Part shown: positions 1 to 5,541 of the stretch, piece by piece
Position numbering within the stretch: position 1 is the first letter of the stretch
Layout of the letters: each line of letters opens with the position of its first letter
Assembly (NCBI GenBank): GCA_021827245.1
Contig: JAKAWN010000410.1
Span: 1-6,071 of the forward strand
Length of the DNA: 6,071 nucleotides
Direction: 5' to 3'
Source of the DNA: Acidobacteriota bacterium
Lineage (GTDB): Bacteria; Acidobacteriota; Terriglobia; UBA7540
Translations under genes and position numbers: made by a program
Notes under the pieces: generated by a model
Database searches by the model: none
Told to the model about the DNA's origin: nothing
What the model saw: only the letters and a program-made list of their open reading frames with translations

Positions 1-12
1 ATCAGACGGAGG

Positions 13-381
13 ATGGAGGAAATTCCAATATTTCGGACGCTCGGCTTCCGAGACGTCCGCCTGGGTCGCGGTTTCTTCGAGAGCACCGTTCCTCGATCTC
101 GCCAGTACGACGGCATCTTCAAATGTTTCCATGGCGGCCTGTTGATGACTCTCGCTGACTCCGCTGCGGCGATTGCAATTCTGACGGTATGCGGGCCGCG
201 AAGCCGGATAGCGACCACAGATATGAACATTCGCTTCCTCGCACCTGCTTACAGTGAGGTGAAGGTACGTGCACGCACCATCAAGGTTGGCAGAACGCTC
301 GTTCCCGTTACCGCAACTCTTTGCGATTCGAAAGACGAATTAATTGCCGTCGCACAGGTGAGTTATATAAGGCTCGACTGA
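13..381 (+). CDS. PaaI-type hotdog-fold acyl-CoA thioesterase
   Basis: This 122-residue protein looks like a small single-domain hotdog-fold thioesterase of the PaaI/4HBT group, which hydrolyses acyl-CoA (often aryl-acyl-CoA) thioesters in the cytoplasm. The signature is HGGLLMTLADS at residues 40-50: the His-Gly-Gly turn leads into the central hot-dog helix, and Asp49 sits where the family usually has its catalytic acidic residue. The following strands, including TTDMNIRFLAPA at 68-79, also fit the family. The length is slightly below the usual 130-150 residues. The start is uncertain. A GGAGG at 8-12 touches the ATG with no spacer, which is poor for initiation, and the frame stays open to the left edge of the window, so the true start may lie upstream. 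The substrate cannot be told from sequence. The next gene, on the same strand, begins 237 bp downstream. Confidence 0.82.
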   Translation: MEEIPIFRTLGFRDVRLGRGFFESTVPRSRQYDGIFKCFHGGLLMTLADSAAAIAILTVCGPRSRIATTDMNIRFLAPAYSEVKVRARTIKVGRTLVPVTATLCDSKDELIAVAQVSYIRLD

Positions 382-618
382 GAAGGCCAGTGAAAGAGCT
401 TGTATCAACAGACCGACGCGTCGAGCATGTTGGGCCGGTTAATGTATTTGTAAGCCGTCTATGCGATTGGCGAGTACTTCCTTTCGATGCCGACCAGACC
501 ATATGGCGCTCTTCGTTCGGTCCGAATGGGGCTCTCACCCTTATTCCGGTCAAATTGGACTGGTTCGGGCGTATCGCCGGCCTATTGTGCCTTTTAGAAT
601 GGTGTTAGAATATCGCCT
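382..618. other. Intergenic region upstream of the AraC-type regulator
   Basis: This gap holds no convincing gene; the short frames crossing it have no recognisable protein features and run into the flanking genes. It contains a perfect 11-base palindrome with a single central base, TTCGGTCCGAA, at 516-526. Near its right end it has two copies of TTAGAAT spaced 11 bp apart just before the regulator start. I see no hairpin followed by a T-run that would end transcription of the thioesterase gene. Confidence 0.6.
585..611 (+). promoter_or_regulatory. Candidate promoter of the AraC-type regulator, possibly leaderless
   Basis: A -10-like TAGAAT lies at 606-611 and a weak -35-like TTGTGC at 585-590, with a short 15-base spacer. 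Transcription from this -10 would begin near 617-619, at or next to the ATG of the regulator at 619. No Shine-Dalgarno sequence precedes that ATG, so a leaderless transcript is possible. The same -10 overlaps the second of two TTAGAAT copies (594-600 and 605-611). This is a reading by eye with a non-ideal -35 and spacer, so it is tentative. Confidence 0.3.
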
Positions 619-1488
619 ATGCATGACAGCCATAAAGAATGGTCGCGCTACTATCACGATTGCGTGCAGAATGATTGTGATGTTCTGCACGCAAGATTTG
701 TAGATCATCGCTATCCTCGCCACAGCCATGATTATTTCGTTGTGGCTCTCGTTGAACGAGGTATGGTTACTTACTGGCATCGGGGCGCACAACAGGTGGC
801 GCCTCCGGGGCACGTGTTCCTGATTAACCCGGGCGAGCCGCACACGGGGGAGTCCGCAACGCCCAACGGTTATGTTTACCGCGTGCTTTACCCTCGAACA
901 CAACACCTCGCACGTGTCGCGTCCGATATCGGAACAGGCGTCAAGATCCCGTTCTTCAGAGGGGCGGTGGTGCACGACTCATGTCTAACTCGTTTGCTAT
1001 CAAGATTTCATAAGTGCCTTGCCGAAAAAGCTCTGACTGTCGAAGCGGAATCACTTCTCTTACAAGCGCTGGCACGACTGCTAACAAACCATGCGGACCC
1101 TCAGATCTGGCCACGACGGGTAGGCAGCGAAAGGCCAGCCATCAGAAAGGCTCGCGAGTACATCGAGATGAACTTTGCCGAGGATGTTACACTGGCGAAG
1201 CTTGCGGACTTGGCTGCACTCAGCCCGTACTATTTCGCCCGTTCCTTCGAGCGCGAGGTCGGCATCCCTCCTCACTCGTATCTTGAGGGCGTACGCATCC
1301 GCAAAGCGCGTGAATTGCTTGATTGCGGTGAACCGATCGTGAATGTGGCCTTGTCAGTCGGATACTCAGATCAAAGCCACTTTACGCACCGCTTTAAGCG
1401 CTTTCTTGGGATTACGCCTGGGCAGTACCTTTTGGAAGGAAAAGCACGACCGTACCAATCGTCGGGAAATCCGAGAACCGATTACTGA
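619..1488 (+). CDS. AraC-family transcriptional regulator with N-terminal cupin sensor domain
   Basis: This 289-residue protein has the standard two-part architecture of AraC-type activators. Residues about 30-95 form a cupin-like ligand-binding domain, with HSHDYF at 35-40 and the turn NPGEPH at 70-75. Residues about 175-272 form the DNA-binding domain with two helix-turn-helix units: the first around 191-213 (TLAKLADLAALSPYYFARSF) and the second around 240-262, containing the family hallmark VALSVGYSDQSHFTHRFKR followed by GITPGQY. The length is typical. It should bind a small molecule and activate or repress nearby promoters, often including its own; the ligand and targets are unknown. The ATG at 619 begins a compact N-terminus but has no visible ribosome binding site. 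The gene ends 51 bp before the transposase remnant. It could in principle control the thioesterase or the cupin gene, but the sequence does not show this. Confidence 0.92.
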   Translation: MHDSHKEWSRYYHDCVQNDCDVLHARFVDHRYPRHSHDYFVVALVERGMVTYWHRGAQQVAPPGHVFLINPGEPHTGESATPNGYVYRVLYPRTQHLARVASDIGTGVKIPFFRGAVVHDSCLTRLLSRFHKCLAEKALTVEAESLLLQALARLLTNHADPQIWPRRVGSERPAIRKAREYIEMNFAEDVTLAKLADLAALSPYYFARSFEREVGIPPHSYLEGVRIRKARELLDCGEPIVNVALSVGYSDQSHFTHRFKRFLGITPGQYLLEGKARPYQSSGNPRTDY

Positions 1489-1538
1489 ATATTACATAAT
1501 CTAGAAGCATTCTAGGGTGCTTATGATAGGTGTGACAC

Positions 1539-2357
1539 ACGGGAAACCCAAGAGGAGTCCGAGGAGACGCCCAACAGCTCCAGAAGGTGGAAGGGTGGCG
1601 CTTGTCTCGATCGCGCCTGTTGCGCCAAGAAGTGCCGCAAGCCGAGGTCGTCCGGCGCGTGGTTCGCGGGCTGGAGTGCGGCGTGAAGTTTTCCACCGTG
1701 CAGGCCTACGCGTCCTGCGGCAACTCGAGTGGATACTCCAGCGCCCGGTCCGCCGAGCGCGGGAACGCGACGAAGAAAGGATTCGGCGCTGGAAGCAGTA
1801 GCGCTGGTCGGAGATGACAAAGTCCAGGAAGTGGGGCGAATCGTCGCGTTCGTCGACGAAAGCGGATTGAGCGAGCGCCTGCACTGGAAACGCATCGGGG
1901 CGCCTAAAGGGCAGACGCCGGTGCTGCAATACCAATTCAACTGGAACGCATGCTCCGCCGTGGCCGGCGTCACATTCTGGAATTTCTATTTTCGGCTGTT
2001 TGCCGGAGCTGTCGGCAGGCCGGAGGTCACCGAGTTTCTCAAACACCTGCTCCGACATCTGGGCGGAGAGGTGCTCATCGTGTGGGAGGGGCTCCCTGCG
2101 CATTGCAGCCAGTCGCTGCGGGGGTTCGTGCGGCAACAGCGTCGGCGCACCTGGGTGGAGTTCCTCCTCCCCTACGCGCCGGAACTGAATCCGACCGAAT
2201 ATGTCTGGGGCTATTTGAAGCAACACGAACCGGCCAATTTCTACCGGAAGGACGTGGGCAGGTTTAGCATGCACGCCATTCGTGCCCTGAAACCGATGCG
2301 CCGCACGGACTTGTCCTGGCCTTCTGGCAGCAAGCAGGCTTCTTTAACTATACTATG
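1539..2357 (+). pseudogene. Decayed IS630-family DDE transposase, frameshifted and internally deleted
   Basis: Three successive reading frames together spell a degraded IS630-type transposase. The N-terminal piece (1539-1709) starts with an ACG where an ATG would be expected (TGNPRGVRGDAQQL) and contains an HTH-like stretch, QAEVVRR. It then jumps directly to GVKFSTVQAY, so the rest of the HTH and linker region seen in intact relatives appears to be missing. The second piece continues from 1709 (RVLRQLEW, then LQRPVRRARERDEERIRRWKQ) and hits a TAG at 1799-1801. It resumes as RWSEM up to about 1836. The third piece runs from 1837 with VAFVDESG (first catalytic Asp, codon 1855), then VWEGLPAH (Glu at 2086 where Asp is usual) and PELNPTEYVWGYLKQHE (last catalytic Glu at 2197). 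Near 2307 the frame shifts again, giving LAFWQQAGFF, the usual C-terminal ending. Each shift equals the loss of one base. The gene cannot make a working transposase. Exact ends are approximate. Confidence 0.88.
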
Positions 2358-2369
2358 ATATCCTCGATG

Positions 2370-2381
2370 GCCAGATCTGGC
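2370..2381. repeat. Perfect 12-base palindrome downstream of the transposase remnant
   Basis: GCCAGATCTGGC reads identically on both strands. It lies just beyond the end of the decayed transposase and about 210 bp before the cupin start. It could be an operator, part of a transposon end or chance; nothing else in the sequence decides between these. Confidence 0.4.
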
Positions 2382-2583
2382 GGCCGAGTGCTAGAAGCTG
2401 CGCGGAGAGGTTCTCAGAAAGTTGTGTGCTCTCTTCCTGGGATTTGTTGCCTCGCTTCACTCCCACCTGTACCGTCCCAATGTCCAACAGGAGCGGAACA
2501 CGTTACGTTGCAAATACGCATCACAATTGATGACACGAATGGCGATCCTGCCTCTGAATTTAAGGACAGCGGCCGTCAAAAAT

Positions 2584-2587
2584 GGAG
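2584..2587 (+). promoter_or_regulatory. Shine-Dalgarno sequence that sets the cupin start
   Basis: GGAG lies five bases before the ATG at 2593. The same reading frame is open further left to 2422, but the protein upstream of 2593 has no family features. This site, together with the start of cupin similarity, supports 2593 as the real start. Confidence 0.6.
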
Positions 2588-2592
2588 CCGGT

Positions 2593-2922
2593 ATGATCAT
2601 TAGGGATGTTCCGTCCACGGTGACGGACTGGAGACAAGCTCCCATCGAAGAACGCCCCGGCGAGACGGGGAGAGCGATGTGGCAAACCCTTGAAATTGGG
2701 AATATTCGGGTGAGGATGGTTGAGTATTCGCCAGGATATTCGGCAGACCATTGGTGCACTCGTGGACACGTCTTATTGGTGACGCAAGGGGAGCTTATTA
2801 TTGACCTGAAAGATGGCAGAACATTTGTCCTTGGACCCGGCATGACTTATCAGGTTGCTTCAGATGCCGAGCCCCACAGGCCTTCCACGCGAACTGGAGC
2901 AGCACTCTTCATCGTGGATTAA
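2593..2922 (+). CDS. DHCW-motif cupin-fold protein
   Basis: This 109-residue protein matches the small DHCW-motif cupin family, single-barrel proteins of unknown function. The signature is ADHWCTRGH at residues 51-59, which supplies candidate metal ligands His53 and His59. The stretches VTQGELIIDLKDGR (63-76) and LGPGMTYQVASDAEPH (80-95) are the second half of the barrel and bring in His95, and the protein ends in the typical LFIVD. The whole length is one cupin domain, as usual for the family. The longer frame starting at 2422 adds about 57 residues with no family features, so the ATG at 2593 with its GGAG is preferred. It stands alone between the transposase remnant and a gene-free stretch, and faces the decarboxylase gene on the other strand. 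Its partner or substrate cannot be read from sequence. Confidence 0.83.
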   Translation: MIIRDVPSTVTDWRQAPIEERPGETGRAMWQTLEIGNIRVRMVEYSPGYSADHWCTRGHVLLVTQGELIIDLKDGRTFVLGPGMTYQVASDAEPHRPSTRTGAALFIVD

Positions 2923-3374
2923 ATGCTCCTTCATGAGGGGAGTACTTGACATGCAAGGGGATATTTCGCACTCGACCAGCCTCTCAAGCAAAACCCGGCC
3001 GATGGCCGCGACGGCCACTCCATGCCGCGCGGAAGCGTTCGTGATGTCCGAGCAGGCTTTTGGACAAAGCTGATTCCCGGCACGAAAGGCGGTGGCCCGG
3101 GCGTATACCACTCTCCTTTCACATCCACGCGCGCGACCCGGTATCGCTACTGTTGAATTCGGAGATGAGTAGACACTTATAGGCACCTGCAAGGGTTTAC
3201 ACAAGACTCAAAGGTTGGCCCAGCTTAAAGTACCGGCCATGTCCGGTTCCCGTTTTGAATGAGCTGTAGTCTGCCGTGGGCAGAAGGGCTGGGACTACGG
3301 ACGGACAGCTGTATGATCTGCGATACTTGGAGAGCAACGCGCACGAGCCAGTCAAGTCATGAGCTGACGTCGGC
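2923..3374. other. Gene-poor stretch between converging genes
   Basis: About 450 bases separate the cupin stop from the decarboxylase stop. Open frames exist on both strands (2855-3073 plus; 2860-3204 and 2931-3128 minus), but none has recognisable motifs, a good ribosome binding site or plausible composition, and they overlap one another. Small inverted repeats occur at 2926-2942, 3232-3247 and 3262-3310; none is followed by a convincing T-run on either strand. The region may carry eroded coding sequence, but I cannot name a parent gene. Confidence 0.5.
3262..3310. repeat. Nested inverted repeat downstream of the decarboxylase
   Basis: AGCTGT at 3262-3267 pairs with ACAGCT at 3305-3310. Directly inside, AGTC at 3268-3271 pairs with GACT at 3293-3296. 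Between them CTGCC (3271-3275) and GGCAG (3279-3283) form a tight hairpin with a three-base loop; base 3271 can join only one of the two stems at a time. The structure starts about 65 bases past the decarboxylase stop. With no T-run on either side it does not look like a standard terminator, but it could be a structured 3' end. Confidence 0.35.
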
Positions 3375-4835
3375 TTATCCCTTCAAGCTCGAAACGGCGT
3401 TGAGTTTCACAGCTTCAAATGTTCTACGAATGTCCTCTTCTTCAGCGTAGGGATTTATGACGCATGCGCGTAACCAAAATTTCCCGTCAATAACCGTACT
3501 TGAAAGGAACGCTTCTCCACCCAGCTGCACCTTTTCGAGAATCGCCTTGTTTAACACATCGACGGCATCCAGATGGTGCCCGAAGTTTTGCGGAACAAAA
3601 CGAAAGCACACAATGCTAAGGGATTGGGGTTCGAAAACCTCAAAATCCCTATCGTTTCGCAGAGAATCCCTCAGGAGTTCCGCCAGTGAAATGTCCCTTT
3701 CGATGGATGAGCTGTAGCCTTCGACTCCGTGATATCGAAGAGCCATCCATACCTTGAGGGCACGAAAACCTCTCGTCTGCTGAAACCCGTACTCGCTATA
3801 CCAGGGCAAGCCCCCGACGCCTTCGGTTCTGCCGTCCGTCCGCAAATAGGATGGGACCAGACTGAAAGCTCTGCGGAGAGCTTCGGCGTCTCGCACGAGG
3901 ACAAGCCCGGCTTCAACCGGGATGTACATCCACTTGTGCGGATCGAGCGTCAGGCTGTCAGCTCTCGCCAAACCGGAGAGTTGTTCCCTGTACTTGGTTG
4001 TCAGGATGGCCGGCCCACCATAAGCTGCATCTACGTGCAACCAGACACCATGGCGTGCGCAAACATCGGATATTGCATCCAACGGGTCAATCGTTCCGGT
4101 GTTGACCGTTCCAGCGCTTGCAATGACCGCCACCGGCAGGTCACCTCTTTGCCTGTCTTCCACCATCGCGGCCTCTAGGGCCGACGGGTCCATACGCAGG
4201 GCTGAATCGTGTGGCACAATCCTTAAGTTTTCGTGACCGATGCCCATCAGCTCGATCGCTTTCTGGTGGCAAGCATGTCCCTCACCGCTCCGGTAAAAAA
4301 TCAGCCGTCGATGCGCTCCCTGAAGACCCTCTTTCCGTACATCGAAACTGCATTTCGCATACCGAGCCGTAGCCAGCGCGGTCAGCGCCGCCATGGAACC
4401 TCCGCTCACAAGCAATCCCATGCTGTTCGCCGGGAAGCTGACGATTTGTTTGAACCAGTTGATCACTTCTCGTTCAACGTAGATCGCCGCATGATTCCCG
4501 CCTGCGCAGCTTGGATTCATGGCAGCTGCGAGCGCCTCGGCGAAAACACTAATAACGGCCGGCGGTGAATTGACCCACCCGTAAAAACGGGGATGGCCAT
4601 TTCCAAATGGAAATCGCACTATTTCCCTTGCGAAGTCCTCCAGAATGTTCTCGGCACTCTCCCCCGCTTTGGGTGCCGATGAATTAAGGTAATTCGCGGC
4701 GAGTTCTCTGGGGAAGGGTTGAAAGACCGGTCCATTAGGCAAGCTCGTCAGATAATGTGCAATCAAGTCAATCACTTGGTAGCCGATTCGTCGAATTTCT
4801 TCTTGCGGCCATACCCATTTAGGATTCGGGGGCAT
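3375..4835 (-). CDS. Group II pyridoxal-phosphate-dependent decarboxylase, aromatic-L-amino-acid decarboxylase type
   Basis: This 486-residue protein has the full length of group II amino-acid decarboxylases (the dopa/tryptophan/tyrosine decarboxylase family), which release CO2 from an amino acid to give an amine. The landmarks occur in order: FGNGHPRFYGWV at 77-88; the phosphate-binding SGGSMA at 144-149; His187, matching the ring-stacking histidine (SGEGHACHQKA); HVDAAYGG at 267-274 with Asp269 for the pyridine nitrogen; and LDPHKWMY with the cofactor lysine Lys301. In the mobile loop GLPWYSEYGF, Tyr346 aligns by eye with the catalytic Tyr332 of animal dopa decarboxylase, which fits decarboxylation rather than an aldehyde-forming side reaction. 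The ATG at 4835 has a strong GAGGAGG upstream. The gene follows the acetyltransferase by 38 bp on the same strand, so the two probably share a transcript. The substrate is not determined; aromatic amino acids are the first guess. Confidence 0.93.
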   Translation of the reverse strand: MPPNPKWVWPQEEIRRIGYQVIDLIAHYLTSLPNGPVFQPFPRELAANYLNSSAPKAGESAENILEDFAREIVRFPFGNGHPRFYGWVNSPPAVISVFAEALAAAMNPSCAGGNHAAIYVEREVINWFKQIVSFPANSMGLLVSGGSMAALTALATARYAKCSFDVRKEGLQGAHRRLIFYRSGEGHACHQKAIELMGIGHENLRIVPHDSALRMDPSALEAAMVEDRQRGDLPVAVIASAGTVNTGTIDPLDAISDVCARHGVWLHVDAAYGGPAILTTKYREQLSGLARADSLTLDPHKWMYIPVEAGLVLVRDAEALRRAFSLVPSYLRTDGRTEGVGGLPWYSEYGFQQTRGFRALKVWMALRYHGVEGYSSSIERDISLAELLRDSLRNDRDFEVFEPQSLSIVCFRFVPQNFGHHLDAVDVLNKAILEKVQLGGEAFLSSTVIDGKFWLRACVINPYAEEEDIRRTFEAVKLNAVSSLKG

Positions 4836-4843
4836 TTCTGATT

Positions 4844-4850
4844 CCTCCTC
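4844..4850 (-). promoter_or_regulatory. Strong Shine-Dalgarno sequence of the decarboxylase
   Basis: On the minus strand GAGGAGG lies eight bases before the ATG at 4835, within the 38-bp gap after the acetyltransferase stop. It confirms the decarboxylase start and suggests efficient translation of the downstream gene of the pair. Confidence 0.75.
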
Positions 4851-4873
4851 GCTTGCTGATTCAAGTCAAGGGG

Positions 4874-5392
4874 TCATGCTCTCTTCGCATTCGGGTTCCT
4901 ATACACTTCTGGATTGTGGATTTCCATAAAGCTCTCCGGGTGGGCCAGTTGTGAGAATCCGTGCTTTCGATACAAACTGTGGGCATCTCGTGTGACCAAA
5001 ATCCATCTTCTGAGATTCCGGAGCTCGGGATGGGAGGTTACGCAGTGTATTAGCCATTTTGCCAATCCGCGGCCGCGGTATTGAGGCAGTACGAAAACAT
5101 CGCTCAGGTATGCAACGGTTGCAAAGTCAGAGACGCATCGCGCAAAGCCGATCTGTTTTTTCCCTTGAAATAAGCCAAAGCACAAAGAATTCTTTAGGGA
5201 CCTCTCGAAAACGGAACGCGGAATTCTTCTCGCCCAGTACGATTTCTGTGCAAGGAATCTATGAAGGGCATCGAGGTCCAATTGCCTCTGTTCGGTCGTT
5301 ACTAGATACTCGCCCTTCTGCCATTCGTGAATCTGCGTGCCCGTCCGCCGGCGTGCTTTGGCGCTGGGCCGATCGCCATTGCTGTCCATCAT
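4874..5392 (-). CDS. GNAT-family N-acetyltransferase
   Basis: This 172-residue protein is a GCN5-related acetyltransferase, which moves an acetyl group from acetyl-CoA to an amine. The acetyl-CoA pyrophosphate-binding motif is clear at about 101-114 (VLPQYRGRGLAKWL, the Q/R-x-x-G-x-G/A pattern), preceded by the strand VAYLSDVF. The late motif RDAHSLYRKHGF at 135-146 is also typical. Conserved subfamily-like text begins only around WQKGEYLVTT (24-33); the first 23 residues are a basic extension (KARRRTG). The ATG at 5392 is chosen. A TTG at 5404 is in frame but has no better support, and there are no ATG, GTG or TTG codons between the second Met (5389) and the conserved region. The ribosome binding site is weak. 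It lies between the citrate-synthase-like gene (149 bp upstream) and the decarboxylase (38 bp downstream). It might acetylate the amine made by the decarboxylase; this is inference. Confidence 0.85.
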   Translation of the reverse strand: MMDSNGDRPSAKARRRTGTQIHEWQKGEYLVTTEQRQLDLDALHRFLAQKSYWARRIPRSVFERSLKNSLCFGLFQGKKQIGFARCVSDFATVAYLSDVFVLPQYRGRGLAKWLIHCVTSHPELRNLRRWILVTRDAHSLYRKHGFSQLAHPESFMEIHNPEVYRNPNAKRA

Positions 5393-5541
5393 GGAAACAC
5401 CCAACTCGGCATTTGGAAATTCCTGCAGCTCTCAATCTGTCCTATTTCGTGAAGTATGTCTTGCGGAATCTTGCTTTCTAGGCTGTACCGAACGGTGTGA
5501 TGTGTCGCTCAAACCATTCGTATCGTTTTGCAGAAGCTCTT

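Larger units (their letters stand above)
1500..2400 (+). mobile_element. IS630-family insertion sequence remnant, ends not resolved
   Basis: The transposase pseudogene marks an insertion-sequence relic between the AraC-type regulator and the cupin gene. I could not find matching terminal inverted repeats or a clean TA duplication, which IS630 elements normally leave, so these borders are a generous bracket. An 8-base direct repeat, CTAGAAGC, occurs at 1501-1508 and 2391-2398 on either side of the remnant; it could be coincidence. The left copy belongs to a small inverted repeat, CTAGAA-gca-TTCTAG, at 1501-1515. Confidence 0.55.

Noticed and set aside
1501..2274. Minus-strand frame of 257 codons opposite the transposase
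   Set aside because: It is antisense to clear IS630 motifs, rich in Arg and Pro, and has no recognisable domain; it is a shadow frame.
2422..2592. Upstream extension of the cupin gene from 2422
   Set aside because: The added residues have no cupin features, and the ATG at 2593 has a well-placed GGAG.
2355..2603. Small plus-strand gene after the transposase
   Set aside because: Its frame is the continuation of the shifted transposase C-terminus, it overlaps the cupin start and shows no domain.
2926..2942. Terminator hairpin after the cupin gene
   Set aside because: The stem (CTCC with GGAG plus wobble pairs) is weak and is not followed by a T-run.
2860..3204. Minus-strand hypothetical gene in the convergent gap
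   Set aside because: It overlaps the cupin end, has no motifs or clear ribosome binding site, and competes with other equally featureless frames.
3232..3247. Intrinsic terminator at ACCGG/CCGGT
   Set aside because: The stem is only five pairs, the nearby TTTT is offset, and it is about 300 bases from the cupin stop.
3729..4178. Plus-strand frame of 149 codons inside the decarboxylase
   Set aside because: It is antisense to conserved decarboxylase motifs, including the cofactor lysine region.
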